From Schumannella soli (GTDB lineage Bacteria > Actinomycetota > Actinomycetes > Actinomycetales > Microbacteriaceae), in NCBI RefSeq assembly GCF_006517435.1, contig NZ_VHQG01000001.1, positions 1,088,563-1,152,562 of the forward strand: 64,000 bases of DNA. Reading direction: 5' to 3'. Positions 32,918 to 42,300 of this stretch are shown here, one piece after another (the stretch's first letter is position 1; every line of letters starts with the position of its first letter). The translations under genes and the position numbers were made by a program. The notes beneath the pieces were generated by a model. The model worked only from the letters and a program-made list of their open reading frames with translations. It was not told where the DNA came from and ran no database searches.

Positions 32918-34096
32918 ATGAACACCGACGGCGCCGTCACCTTCCCTCCCGGCTTCCTCTGGGGCGCATCCACCGCCGCCCACCAGGTCGAGGGCAACAA
33001 CCTCAACTCCGACTGGTGGTACCGCGAGCACGGGCACTTCGGCGCCCCCGTCGCCGAGCCGAGCCTCGACGCCGCCGACAGCTACCACCGCTACCCCGAA
33101 GACATGCGCCTGCTGGCGGATGCGGGCCTCACCTCGTACCGCTTCAGCGTCGAGTGGGCCCGCATCGAGCCCGAGCCCGGCGTGATCAGCCGCGCCGAGA
33201 TCGACCACTACCGCCGCATGGTCGGCACCGCCCGCGAGCTCGGTCTCGAGCCGATGGTCACGCTGCACCACTTCACCAACCCGATCTGGCACGGACGCAA
33301 CGGCGGATGGGCCGCCGACGACGCCGTCGATCGCTTCACCCGCTACGTCGAGGCCGTGCTGCCGGTGCTCGACGACGTCACCCTGGTGTGCACGATCAAC
33401 GAGCCGAACATGGTGTCGGTGCTGGCCGATCCCACCGTCGCCTTCCCGGGCGCGGGTCTGCCGCCGGGCGTCCCCGGCGTGACCGAGAAGCTCATCGAGG
33501 GCCACCACCGCGCGGTCGAGATCCTGCGCGGCGTGGGCGCGAAGGTCGGCTGGACGGTCGCCACCCAGGCCTACCAGCCCGATCCCGGCGCCGAGGCCGT
33601 GCGCGACGAGTACGCCTGGTCGCGCGAGGACGTCTTCATCGACGCCGCCAAGAACGACGACTGGATCGGCATCCAGGCCTACACCCGCACCCGCATCGCC
33701 GCCGACGGACCCGTTCCGTGGCCGGCCGAGGTCGAGAAGACCCTCACCGGCTGGGAGTACTACCCGCCCGCGATCGGCGACGGCATCGCCAACTCCCGCC
33801 GCTGGGCGCCCGGGGTGCCCGTCTACATCACCGAGAACGGCATCGCCACGGCCGACGACAGCCGCCGCATCGACTACACGCGCGGCGCCCTCACCGCGGT
33901 GCGCGAGCAGATGGATGCCGGCAGCGAGGTGCGCGGGTACCTGCACTGGAGCGCCCTCGACAACTACGAGTGGGGCACCTACACGGCCACGTTCGGCCTC
34001 ATCGGCTGGGACCGCGAGACCTTCGAGCGCACGCCGAAGCCGTCGCTCGCGTGGCTCGGCGAGGTCGCGAAGGCGCAGGCGCTGCCGGTCGACTGA
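32918..34096 (+). CDS. GH1 family beta-glucosidase-like enzyme
   Basis: Encodes 392 residues, shorter than the ~450 of typical GH1. Retaining-enzyme residues are present: acid/base Glu in VCTINEPNMVS and nucleophile Glu in VYITENGIAT. FPPGFLWGASTAAHQVEG at the N-terminus, SYRFSVEWARIEPEPG and LHHFTNPIW complete the family pattern. There is no signal peptide, so it acts on imported oligosaccharides in the cytosol, probably releasing glucose or a related sugar. The loops after the acid/base Glu are compact, which accounts for the length. It is divergent from its probable TetR repressor. Confidence 0.92.
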   Translation: MNTDGAVTFPPGFLWGASTAAHQVEGNNLNSDWWYREHGHFGAPVAEPSLDAADSYHRYPEDMRLLADAGLTSYRFSVEWARIEPEPGVISRAEIDHYRRMVGTARELGLEPMVTLHHFTNPIWHGRNGGWAADDAVDRFTRYVEAVLPVLDDVTLVCTINEPNMVSVLADPTVAFPGAGLPPGVPGVTEKLIEGHHRAVEILRGVGAKVGWTVATQAYQPDPGAEAVRDEYAWSREDVFIDAAKNDDWIGIQAYTRTRIAADGPVPWPAEVEKTLTGWEYYPPAIGDGIANSRRWAPGVPVYITENGIATADDSRRIDYTRGALTAVREQMDAGSEVRGYLHWSALDNYEWGTYTATFGLIGWDRETFERTPKPSLAWLGEVAKAQALPVD

Positions 34097-34142
34097 CCCT
34101 CGTCGGCGGAGCCCGACCCCCGTCGCGGCGATGTGCGGGAGC

Positions 34143-34217
34143 GTGCACGGAAGCCGCTCAGGGGCGCGGTCGAGCCGCATTCCGGCTCGGTGACCCTCCT
34201 CGGCGGCTTCCGTGCAC
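34143..34217 (+). terminator. Long hairpin after the GH1 gene
   Basis: GTGCACGGAAGCCGC (34143-34157) pairs perfectly with GCGGCTTCCGTGCAC (34203-34217). An inner GAGCCG/CGGCTC stem fills the loop. It lies between two genes in the same direction. No U tract. Confidence 0.55.
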
Positions 34218-34306
34218 ATCCGACCGCGTATGGCGGCCCGGAACTGCGGCGACGCGCGCGCCCGATAGGGTTGCTCGGGCTTCTATCCGAGAGGGATGCG
34301 CAACAC

Positions 34307-34672
34307 ATGTCGATCTTCGTCTGGGTCATCTCCGGACTCCTGTGCCTCGCCTACCTCGCCGCCGGCGGCTTCAAGACCTTCGGACCCGACGCGCGGCTGT
34401 ACGCCGCCTTCCCCTGGTCGAAGCAGGTCGGCATCGCCAGCACCCGCATCATCGGGGCGCTCGAGCTGCTCGGGGCGCTCGGCCTGATCCTGCCGGTGCT
34501 GCTGAACATGGCGACGATCCTGACGCCGATCGCCGCGCTCGGACTCGTCGCCGTGCAGATCGCGGCGATGACGTTCCACATCCAGCGCCGCGAGTACTCG
34601 GCGCTGCCGATCAACGTCGTCATGCTCGTGCTCGCGGCGGTCGTCGCGGTGCTGCGGTTCCTCGGGTACTGA
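34307..34672 (+). CDS. DoxX-family membrane protein
   Basis: Encodes 121 residues with four hydrophobic helices (VWVISGLLCLAYLAAGGFKTF, ALELLGALGLILPVLLN, LTPIAALGLVAVQIAAMTFH, NVVMLVLAAVVAVLRFL). The LAAGGFKTFGP...GALELLGALGLILP pattern and the H-containing third helix are typical of DoxX/DoxD-like proteins, often linked to redox or quinone chemistry. The start ATG 34307 has GAGAGGG 12 nt upstream. A -10 TAGGGT lies at 34266-34271, giving a ~30-nt leader that can form CTCGG/CCGAG. The specific role is unknown. Confidence 0.8.
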   Translation: MSIFVWVISGLLCLAYLAAGGFKTFGPDARLYAAFPWSKQVGIASTRIIGALELLGALGLILPVLLNMATILTPIAALGLVAVQIAAMTFHIQRREYSALPINVVMLVLAAVVAVLRFLGY

Positions 34673-34793
34673 TCCGGTCCCGAGTCTCATGCGATCCGTT
34701 CTCCGCCGGATCCGTTCTCGGCGAAAGCACGCACTACGTCGCGCTGAAGCGGCTGCCGGCGGCGCGAACCGCGTGCTCTCGCCTCGCTGCGCC

Positions 34794-34799
34794 TAGCGT
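34794..34799 (+). promoter_or_regulatory. -10 element of leaderless acyl-CoA dehydrogenase-like transcript
   Basis: TAGCGT, 6 nt, ATG 34806. Confidence 0.5.
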
Positions 34800-34805
34800 G
34801 AGGGC

Positions 34806-36083
34806 ATGACGCGGGATGCCGAGACCTCCGTTCTGACCGACGAGCTGCTGCAGCGCATCCGCTCGCGAGCCGCCGGCTACGACCGCGACAACGTCTTCTT
34901 CGCCGAGGACCTCGACGAGCTGCGGGATGTCGGCTACCTGCGTCCGCGCTCGCTGCTGGCGACGATCCGCGACCAGCGCCGGCTCGGCGCGCACGCCCCG
35001 GCGACGGCGCTCGCGATCAACATGCACCTCGTGTGGACGGGGGTCGCCCGCATCCTCGCCGCCCGCGGAGACCGCAGCCTCGACTGGGTTCTCGCCGACG
35101 CCGAGGCCGGCGAGCTGTTCGCCTTCGCGATCAGCGAGCCCGGAAACGACCTCGTGCTGTGGGATTCGGCGACGCGGGCGGAGCCGGTGGGCGGCGTAGG
35201 CGCGGAGCGCGGAGCGACGGTGGATGCGGCGGGCGCGTCGGCGGCGGCGAGCGCGTCGGCGGCAGCGAGCGGCGCCGGGCCGGCCGGCGTCGCCTGGGCG
35301 TTCACGGGCACGAAGGTCTTCACTTCGCTCGCCCCGGCGTGGACGCGGCTCGGCGTGTTCGGCCGCGCCGAGCAGGCGCCGGGCGGGCCGGGCGAGTCCG
35401 GCGAGACCGGCGGCCTGTGGCCCGACGGCGGGACCGGCCCGCGCCTGGTGCACGGCTTCCTCACCCGCGACACCCCCGGCTGGCGGCACCTCGACGACTG
35501 GGACACGCTCGGCATGCGCGCGACGCAGAGCCGGACGACCGTGCTCGAGGGCGCGGTCGTGCCCGCCGGGCGCGTGTCGCGCATCCTTCCGGTCGGGCCG
35601 AACCCCGACCCCTTCGTCTTCGCCGTGTTCGCGAGCTTCCTGCTCTCGATCGGCTCGGTCTACGCGGGGATCGCCGACCGCGCGCTCGAACTCGGCGTCG
35701 AGGCCGTGCAGCGGCGCACGAGCCGCCGCACCGGACTCCCGCTCTCGCAGGATCCCGACCTGCGCTGGCGGCTGGCGGACGCGGCGCTCGCCCTCGACGC
35801 GCTGGGCCCCGACCTCGAGACCCTCGCCGCCGACGTCGACGGACTCATCGACAACGGGACGCAGTGGTTCCGGCGGCTGACCGGGGCGAAGCACCGCGCG
35901 ACCGAGACGGCGCGCGTCGTCGTCGATCACGCGCTGCGCGTCGCGGGCGGCTCGGGCTACGCGGCCGGCGGCGAGCTGGCGCGGCTGCAGCGGGATGTGC
36001 TCGCCGGCATCTACCACCCGAGCGACCCGGAGTCGGTGCACCAGACCGTCGCCGCGAACCTGCTCGGGCCGCTGGAGTCGTAG
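34806..36083 (+). CDS. Acyl-CoA dehydrogenase-like flavoprotein
   Basis: Encodes 425 residues. N-terminal helices (LLQRIRSRAAGYDRDNVFFAEDLDELRDVGYL) are followed by a middle beta domain with FAFAISEPGNDLVLW and AFTGTKVFTSLAPAWTRLGVFG. The C-terminal helical domain shows HALRVAGGSGYAAGGELARLQRDVLAGIYHPSDPESVHQ, where flavin contacts lie. The arrangement fits the acyl-CoA dehydrogenase/HpaB-DszC superfamily; no clear catalytic Glu can be placed. An Ala/Ser run (GASAAASASAAASGAG, about residues 142-158) is inserted in the beta domain. The start is leaderless. The substrate is unknown. Confidence 0.78.
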   Translation: MTRDAETSVLTDELLQRIRSRAAGYDRDNVFFAEDLDELRDVGYLRPRSLLATIRDQRRLGAHAPATALAINMHLVWTGVARILAARGDRSLDWVLADAEAGELFAFAISEPGNDLVLWDSATRAEPVGGVGAERGATVDAAGASAAASASAAASGAGPAGVAWAFTGTKVFTSLAPAWTRLGVFGRAEQAPGGPGESGETGGLWPDGGTGPRLVHGFLTRDTPGWRHLDDWDTLGMRATQSRTTVLEGAVVPAGRVSRILPVGPNPDPFVFAVFASFLLSIGSVYAGIADRALELGVEAVQRRTSRRTGLPLSQDPDLRWRLADAALALDALGPDLETLAADVDGLIDNGTQWFRRLTGAKHRATETARVVVDHALRVAGGSGYAAGGELARLQRDVLAGIYHPSDPESVHQTVAANLLGPLES

Positions 36084-36094
36084 GCGGGTCGGTG

Positions 36095-36215
36095 TGTGCG
36101 GTGCTCGCGGTGCGTGCGGTGCTCGCGGAGCGCGCGGTGCTCGCAGCGCCGCAGCGTGGCGGCGTGGCAGCGCAGCGGTGCGGCAGCGTGGCCGCGCAGC
36201 GCTGTGGCAGCGGCA
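36095..36215 (+). repeat. Degenerate gcggtgctcgcg / gcagcg low-complexity tract
   Basis: Imperfect repeats of gcggtgctcgcgg, then of cagcgtggc/gcagcg. Non-coding, directly after the acyl-CoA dehydrogenase-like gene. Probably slippage-derived. Confidence 0.6.
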
Positions 36216-36286
36216 ACGGCACCTGATCCGCGCCGCCCGTGCTCCCGCTGCTGCCCTGGCGCGGCCCCCGTCGTCGTGACGATGAG

Positions 36287-36345
36287 GTGATCGGTCGCCA
36301 ACTGTCGCTATGCCATCCAGATGGCGACAGTTGGCGACCGATCAC
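36287..36345. repeat. Copy 1 of the GATCGGTCGC palindrome family (convergent junction)
   Basis: Perfect 22-bp arms (36287-36308 and 36324-36345, core GATCGGTCGCCAACTGTCGC) around a 15-nt loop. Shared with the element at 63780-63835, which differs at one core base. It sits between two convergently ending genes, so it may act as a bidirectional terminator. Confidence 0.85.
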
Positions 36346-36370
36346 TCGACTCGTGACCGGTTCGGGCGGG

Positions 36371-36838
36371 TCAGCCGATCCGGGTGACGCGCACGACCGG
36401 GATCACCCGATCCGTCTTCTTCTCGTACTCGCCGAAGCCGGGGGAGCGGCGCACGATCTCGGCGTAGGCGGCATCCCGCTCGGCGCGGTCGAGCACGGTC
36501 GCCCGCGCCTCCACCGTGTGCACCTCCCCGTCGCGGCCGAACTCGACGCGCACCTCGGGGTTCGCGGTGAGGTTGTGGAACCAGGCGGGATGCGCGTCGG
36601 CCCCCGCCGCGGAGGCCACGACGAGCCAGCCGGCGGCTTCCGGGCTGCTGGCGGTGGTCCTGCCGCCGGCCGTCGCGTCGAAGGAGTCGGCCGGGAACGC
36701 CGCGACCGGATGCACCCGGGCCTCGCCCGAGCGGGCGCCGACGGTGTGCAGCAGCACGAGTCCGTCGCCGAAGCCGTAGGTGGAGACGTGCCCGCCGTTC
36801 GCGCGGAACTCGTCGATGATGCCGTCGTTGAAGCTCAC
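36371..36838 (-). CDS. Deazaflavin (F420)-dependent nitroreductase/quinone reductase family protein
   Basis: Encodes 155 residues from GTG 36838; GTG 36847 is an alternative. Split-barrel protein of the DUF385/Ddn family: VSFNDGIIDEFRANGGHVSTYGFGDGLVLLHTVGARSGEARVHPV at the N-terminus, then GWLVVASAAGADAHPAWFHNLTANPEVRVEFG, the segment that binds F420 in these enzymes. It probably reduces quinones or nitro compounds with F420H2, if the host makes F420. There is no Shine-Dalgarno; CAGAGT lies 7 nt upstream and could be a weak leaderless -10. Confidence 0.85.
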   Translation of the reverse strand: MSFNDGIIDEFRANGGHVSTYGFGDGLVLLHTVGARSGEARVHPVAAFPADSFDATAGGRTTASSPEAAGWLVVASAAGADAHPAWFHNLTANPEVRVEFGRDGEVHTVEARATVLDRAERDAAYAEIVRRSPGFGEYEKKTDRVIPVVRVTRIG

Positions 36839-37014
36839 GACAGCCACTCTGGCACCGCGGATGCGCGCGCCGCTGGGCGCGAGCGCGAACGCGAGCGCGA
36901 GCGCGAGCTCGGTCGCGGGCTCGGTCGCGAGCTCGGTCGCGCGGTCGCGCGGTGCCGGCTCGGCACACGGGCCCGCGTCGCGCGATCGGCAGCGTTCCAC
37001 GGCTCGACGGGTTC

Positions 37015-37082
37015 GCGGATACTGCTCAGGCGGCACGTCGAGGCGGCGGGCGGGTCTGCCGGCAGCGCTCGCCAGTATCCGC
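37015..37082. repeat. GCGGATACTG palindrome, unit A
   Basis: GCGGATACTG ... CAGTATCCGC, 68 bp overall, with an internal CTGCCGGCAG palindrome. Followed by cccgaccc-type repeats. Confidence 0.85.
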
Positions 37083-37163
37083 AGCCCGGCACGACCCGGC
37101 CCGACCCGACCCGACCCCATCCCCGACCCGACGCGGCCCCACCCGACGAAGCGCGTTCGGTTC

Positions 37164-37231
37164 GCGGATACTGCTCAGGCGGCAGGTCGAGGCGGCGGGC
37201 GGGTCTGCCGGCAGCGCTCGCCAGTATCCCC
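37164..37231. repeat. GCGGATACTG palindrome, unit B
   Basis: 149 nt after unit A and nearly identical to it, except that the right arm ends CAGTATCCCC. The spacer between units (gacgcggccccacccgacga, gcgcgttcgg) recurs between B and C. Confidence 0.85.
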
Positions 37232-37317
37232 GGCCCGGCCCGGCCCGACCCGGCACGGCCCGGCCCGGCCCCATCCCGGACCCGACGCGGCCCCACCCGA
37301 CGAAGCGCGTTCGGCTC

Positions 37318-37385
37318 GCGGATACTGCCCAGACGTCAGGTCGAGGCGGCGGGCGGGTCTGCCGGCAGCGCTCGCCAGTATCCGC
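37318..37385. repeat. GCGGATACTG palindrome, unit C
   Basis: 154 nt after unit B. It has the same arms, with the left flank changed to cagacgtcagg. The internal segment gtcgaggcggcgggcgggtc is identical in B and C. Confidence 0.85.
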
Positions 37386-37432
37386 ATGATCGAGCAGCAG
37401 TATCCGCGGACCTCAGCCGCCGCGGCCGGCCG

Positions 37433-38122
37433 TCAGCGCTCCGGCAGCCAGCCCGCTTCGCGCATCCACCGCTCGCACGCCTCCGTCCAGTGCACGGCAT
37501 CGCCGGCGAAGCGCTCGCCCGTGCCGAGCCCGATGCCGTGCGGGCCGTGCGGGTAGACGTGCAGCGCGTGCGGCACCCCGGCGGCCGCGAGCGCGCGGCC
37601 GAGGCGGTACGCGTGACCGACCGGAACCACCGCGTCCTCGGCGGTATGCCAGACGAACGCGGGCGGGGCGCCCGGCGTCACGAGCTTCTCGAGCGAGGTG
37701 GATGCGCGCAGCTCGTCCGACGCATCCGGCCCCAGCAGCTCGCGGCGCGACCCGGCGTGGGTCTTCGTGACCATCGACACGACCGGGTAGCTGAGGATCG
37801 CGAAGTCGGGGCGCCCGAGCGGCGACGGATCGGAGCCGGCGCCGGGTCCGTCGAGCGGCGCGTACGCCGCGTGACCCGCGGCGTGACCGCCGGCCGAGAA
37901 GCCGAGCACCCCGACCCGCTCGACACCCGACTCGCGCACGCGGCGGACCTCGGCGCGCACCGCATCCAGCACGCCCGGATGCCGCGTCGACACCGGATAG
38001 AGCAGCACCGACGCCGGCATGCCGATGCCCGCGAGCCAATCGACGACCGGCTCGCCCTCGTGCGGGGCGTGGTGCGAGTAGCCGCCGCCGGGCAGCACGA
38101 TGACGTGGGTCGAGGGGGTCAT
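37433..38122 (-). CDS. Alpha/beta hydrolase (acetyl-esterase/BD-FAE-like)
   Basis: Encodes 229 residues. VIVLPGGGYSHHAPHEGEPVVDWL carries the oxyanion GGG motif with Tyr/His following, VGVLGFSAGGHAAGHAA the Ser nucleophile, VWHTAEDAVVPVGHAYRL the Asp and YPHGPHGIGLG the His. This pattern fits carbohydrate acetyl-esterases and the hormone-sensitive-lipase-like group. There is no signal peptide, so it probably acts on imported acetylated sugars; inference. ATG 38122 has CAGACT 6 nt upstream and no Shine-Dalgarno, possibly leaderless. It is divergent from the SGNH hydrolase. Confidence 0.86.
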   Translation of the reverse strand: MTPSTHVIVLPGGGYSHHAPHEGEPVVDWLAGIGMPASVLLYPVSTRHPGVLDAVRAEVRRVRESGVERVGVLGFSAGGHAAGHAAYAPLDGPGAGSDPSPLGRPDFAILSYPVVSMVTKTHAGSRRELLGPDASDELRASTSLEKLVTPGAPPAFVWHTAEDAVVPVGHAYRLGRALAAAGVPHALHVYPHGPHGIGLGTGERFAGDAVHWTEACERWMREAGWLPER

Positions 38123-38399
38123 GCGTCCAGTCTGGCCGCGGCGGGCTGACGGCGGGCGGGATGCGGAGCCTCGGGGCGGATGCCGACGCGGCGCGGGCTG
38201 TCGGCGGCGGGGCGCGGGAGCCGGGGCGCGCAGCGAGCAGGGGCGCGCGGCGCGAGCGGTGACGTCGGGGCGCCCGGGCCGGACGACCGCGGTGATGAGG
38301 ATCGCGACCACGTCGACGCATCAGCGCGGCGGACGACGCGGGGGTGAACATCCCTCCGAACCCTGCCGCCCGCGCCCGCGCGCGTGGGAGGGTGAGCGC

Positions 38400-39023
38400 A
38401 TGAGCCCCCGGCCCGTCCTGTTCCTCGGCGACAGCATCACCGATGCGGGGCGCCGCGACGACCCGGAGGGGCTCGGATCGGGATGGGTGCGGCTCGTGCA
38501 CGACGTGCTGCGCGAGCGCGGCGACGAGCGGCCGATCCTCAACCGCGGCATCAGCGGCGACCGTGCCGTCGATCTCGCGCGCCGCTGGCAGTCCGACGCG
38601 ATCGACCTCGACCCCGAGCTGCTCACCGTGTACGTCGGGGTCAACGACACCTGGCGTCGCTTCGACAGCGGACTCGAGACCTCCGCCGGCGAGTTCGAGT
38701 CGGTCTACGCGGGGCTGCTGCGCGACTCGCTCGCCCACGGGCATCCCGCGCTGGTGCTCGTCGAGCCCTTCCTCGTGCCGGTCACGCCCGAGCAGGAGGG
38801 GTGGATGCCCGACCTCGACGGCAAGCGCGCGGCCGTCGACCGGCTCGCCGGCGAGTTCGATGCGGTGTTCGTTCCGCTGCAGACGGTGCTCGGCCTGGCG
38901 GCGCGCGTGCACGGGCCGGAGGCGATCGCGGCCGATGGCGTGCACCCGACTCCGCTCGGCGCCGAGCTGATCGCCGAGGCGTGGCTCGCCGCGGTCGGCG
39001 TGGGGCCGCGCGCGGCGGACTGA
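38400..39023 (+). CDS. SGNH/GDSL-type esterase
   Basis: Encodes 207 residues. Block I VLFLGDSITDAG (Ser nucleophile), block II LNRGISGDRAVDL, block III YVGVNDTWRRF and block V AADGVHPTPLGAELIAEAW (catalytic Asp-His). It is cytosolic and lacks a signal peptide. Such enzymes deacetylate carbohydrates or hydrolyse acyl esters, which fits with the divergent acetyl-esterase-like neighbour. ATG 38400 has GGGAGGG about 8 nt upstream. Substrate not determinable. Confidence 0.9.
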   Translation: MSPRPVLFLGDSITDAGRRDDPEGLGSGWVRLVHDVLRERGDERPILNRGISGDRAVDLARRWQSDAIDLDPELLTVYVGVNDTWRRFDSGLETSAGEFESVYAGLLRDSLAHGHPALVLVEPFLVPVTPEQEGWMPDLDGKRAAVDRLAGEFDAVFVPLQTVLGLAARVHGPEAIAADGVHPTPLGAELIAEAWLAAVGVGPRAAD

Positions 39024-39123
39024 CGCCCAACTGACGCCGGGCTGAGGTGCGAGCGGCTCTCGCGCCGCTTCACGCTGCGCGGATGGGATGCGGAAGCGTT
39101 CCCGGCCGACGTCAGACCTCAGC

Positions 39124-39192
39124 GCGGATACTGGCCGGCCGCGGTGTCGCCGTCGCGGGGCGGGTCGGAGCGCCGGCTCGCCAGTATCCCGC
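39124..39192. repeat. Fourth, diverged copy of the GCGGATACTG palindrome
   Basis: GCGGATACTGG (39124-39134) ... CCAGTATCCCGC (39181-39192); interior unrelated to units A-C except for cggcggg-type sequence. It lies in the 295-nt gap between the SGNH gene and the AfsR-like regulator. Confidence 0.75.
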
Positions 39193-39306
39193 CCGGCTCA
39201 GCCAGTCCCGCGCGCTCCCCCTCCCGCACTCCCGCCGTGTGCACCACCCCGCGCATCACTGCCGCGCGCAACGCGCGCGCACCGCGTCCGCGCATCCCCG
39301 CCTGAA

Positions 39307-39312
39307 TAGGCT
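39307..39312 (+). promoter_or_regulatory. -10 element of leaderless AfsR-like regulator transcript
   Basis: TAGGCT, 6 nt, GTG 39319. Confidence 0.55.
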
Positions 39313-39318
39313 TCACGC

Positions 39319-42300
39319 GTGAAGATCACGGTGCTCGGCGGGTGGCGCATCGAGCACGCCGGCGCCGCGGTGGCCGTGTCGGGGGCGATGCAGCTCGCGC
39401 TGCTGTTCCGGTTGGCGGCGGATGCCGGCACGGCGGTCAGCTACCGCGCGCTCGCCGAGGACCTGTGGCCGATCGACACCCCCGAGAATCCGCGCGGCGC
39501 CCTGCAGTCGATCGTGTCGCGCCTGCGCACGCAGCTGCCGGCCGCATCCATCGAGTCGACGACCGGCGGGTACCGTCTCGCGCTCGCCCGAGCGGATGTC
39601 GACGCGCTCGTGTTCCAGGATCTCGTCGCCGCCGCGGTCGCGACGCCCGATCCCGCCGACACCGTGCGGCTCGCATCCGCCGCGCTCGCACTCTGGCGTG
39701 GCGAGCCGTGGCTGCCGTCGCCCGATTTCGACTGGTTCGCGCGCGACCTGCTCGCCGACCGCACGACGGCGCTCGAGCTGGGCGGACGGATGCCGGGCGC
39801 GATCCCGGCCGAGGTGGATGCGGCGCGCGAGTCCGGCTCGTCGGTCACTGCCGCGGCGCCGACCGCGCCCGTGGCGCAGACCGCGTCGTCTCGTCCCGCT
39901 GACCAGCCGGAGCCGCTGCCGCCGTCGTCGGATGCGCCCGCCGCGACGCCGCCGGCCCATCCGTTCCCGCTCATCCCCGTCCCGCTCACGCCGCTGGTCG
40001 GGCGCGCCGCCGAGCTGGTGAACGTCGCCGCGCAGCTGGACGCGAACCGGCTCGTCACGATCCTCGGCCCCGGCGGCGCCGGCAAGACGCGCCTCGCGAT
40101 CGAGGCTGCGCGCGCCCGCGTCGCGGCGACGGGCGAGCCGGCGCTGGTGGTCGAACTGGCGTCGGTCGCGGCGGCCGAGATCTGGTCGGCGGTGCTCGCC
40201 GCCACCGGACGCGAGCTGCGCAACGCCGAGAACCAGCCCGACACGACGCCGCCGCGCGAGCGCGCCCGGCAGGCCCTCGCCGGGCGGCGCGCCCTGCTCG
40301 TGCTCGACAACACCGAGCATCTGCTGGATGCGGCGGCCGAGGTCGCGATCACGCTGCTGTCGGCGCTGCCCGAGCTGCGCATCCTCGCCACGAGTCGGGA
40401 GCCGCTCGGCGCGCCCGGCGAGGCGTTCGTGTCGCTGGGTCCGCTCGCGCATCCCGACGCCGCGCGACTCGACGGCGGACTCGCGTCGGACGCCGAGCGG
40501 CTGCGCGCCTTCCCGGCGATCGACCTGTTCCGCCAGCGCGCTCGCGCCGCCCGCGGTGTCGACCTCGACGACGCGGAGCTCGCCGTCGCGGCGCGCATCT
40601 GCCTGCACCTCGACGGGCTGCCGCTCGCGCTCGAGCTGGCCGCGGCGAAGCTGCGCACCCTGACCGTCGACGAGGTGCTGGTCGGACTCGAAGACCGTTT
40701 CGCGCTGCTCGCCGGCCCCGGCCGCGGTACCCTGCCGCGCCACCAGACGCTCCGCGCCGCGATCGACTGGAGCTGGAGCCTGCTCGACGAGAGCGAGCGC
40801 ACGGCCCTGTCGGTTCTGGCGGTGTTCCCGGCGGGGCTCGCAGTGGTGGATGCGCGGGCTGTGTCGTCGACGCGCGCGGCCTCGCCGACCTCCACGGCGT
40901 CGGCTGTCGGGTCGGCGACCGACGCAGGCGCGCCCGTGTCGGCCGCGCCTGCGCCGCCCGCGCCAGCCACATCCGCCGCCGCCCCCACGGCCGCGCCCGC
41001 GTCCCCGATCGCCGCGCTCGGCATCCCCGACCCGGCCGTCTTCGACGCCCTGGTCGACAAGTCGCTCGTGCAGCGGGCGCGGGGGCGGTTCCGCACGCTC
41101 GAGACGATCCGCGAGTACGGCCTCGCGCACCTGATCGACGCCGGACGTGAGCGGGAGGCGCGCGACGCGCAGGCGGTCTTCGCCCTCGGCGCGGCCGCGG
41201 CGCACGATGTCCTGCTGCGGGGTCCGCGCATCCTCGAGACCATCGCCTGGTTCGACGCCGAGCACGACAATCTCATCGGCGCGCTGCGGCACCTGGTCGC
41301 GACCGAGCAGGCCGACGCGGCGGTCGAGCTGCTCGGCGCGTGCAGCTGGTACTGGATGATGCGCGACCGCAACGCCGAAGCGGCCGAGTGGATGACGTCG
41401 GTCGCCCCGCTCGCCGCGCGCGTCGAGGGCGAGCTGGCGACGGTCGTCGCCGCGGCCGGTCGGGTGATCGAGGTGTTCCTGCGGCTCGGCCCGACGGAGG
41501 AGCCGGACGTGATCGCCGCGCTGCTCGGGGCGCTCGGTCCGTCGGCCGAGCTGCGCCCGCACGCGGGGCAGGCGCCGGTCGTGCAGGTGGTGGCGTCGTT
41601 CATCCTCATGCTCAGCCGCATCGAGCCCGGGTCGGACTGGCGCACCGAGCTGCGCGGCGTCGACGGAGCCGAACTGGGCCTCGACCCCTGGCCGACGGCG
41701 CTGCTGCTCGTGGTCGACGCCTCGCTCGCGCACAACCGCGGCGACGTCGAGCAGCTCGGCCGGGTGACCGAGCGCGCCCTCGGCATGCTCAGCGAGATCG
41801 GCGACCTGTGGTCGATCGCGGTGGCGCAGCAGATGCGCGCCGAATGGCTGGCGCTCGTCGGGCGCCTCGACGAGGCGCTCGAGGTCACGGATGCGTCGAC
41901 CGAGAACCTGCGCCGCATCACCTCCGAAGCGGATCTGGCGCAGCAGCAGGATCTGGCCGTGCGCATCCTCGCCCGCCAGGGCAAGCCCGACGCGGCGCGC
42001 GCCCGCGCCGAGCAGGTGCTCGACGAGACGCTGTCGAGCGGGGTGCGGCGCGCGATCACGCAGGCCGCCGCGTCGGCGACGATCGCGGCGGCGCAGCAGG
42101 GGGATGCGGTCGCGGCCGCCGCCTTCGCCGCGCACCTCGACGAGAGCGACGAGACGCTGGCTCCGTTCGCGCAGCTCGCGGCGGCGAAGTCGGTCGCGCG
42201 CACCCACCTCGCGCTGCTGCAGGGCGATGTCGCCGCCGCCGATGAGCAGGCGCGGGATGCGCTCCGCTCGGCCCTCGACAGCCACGACCTGCCCGTGATC

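Larger units (their letters stand above)
36839..37432. other. 594-nt non-coding region holding the GCGGATACTG palindrome array
   Basis: No credible gene. From 36880 a run of gcgagcgcgag-type repeats, then from 37015 three palindromic units separated by C-rich spacers that are themselves repeated. A final half-site (cagtatccgcgg, 37398-37409) lies just before the esterase stop. Confidence 0.75.

Noticed and set aside
37015-37409. Possible CRISPR array
   Set aside because: Units are 68-bp palindromes with repeated, not unique, spacers of ~80 nt, and there are no cas genes nearby.
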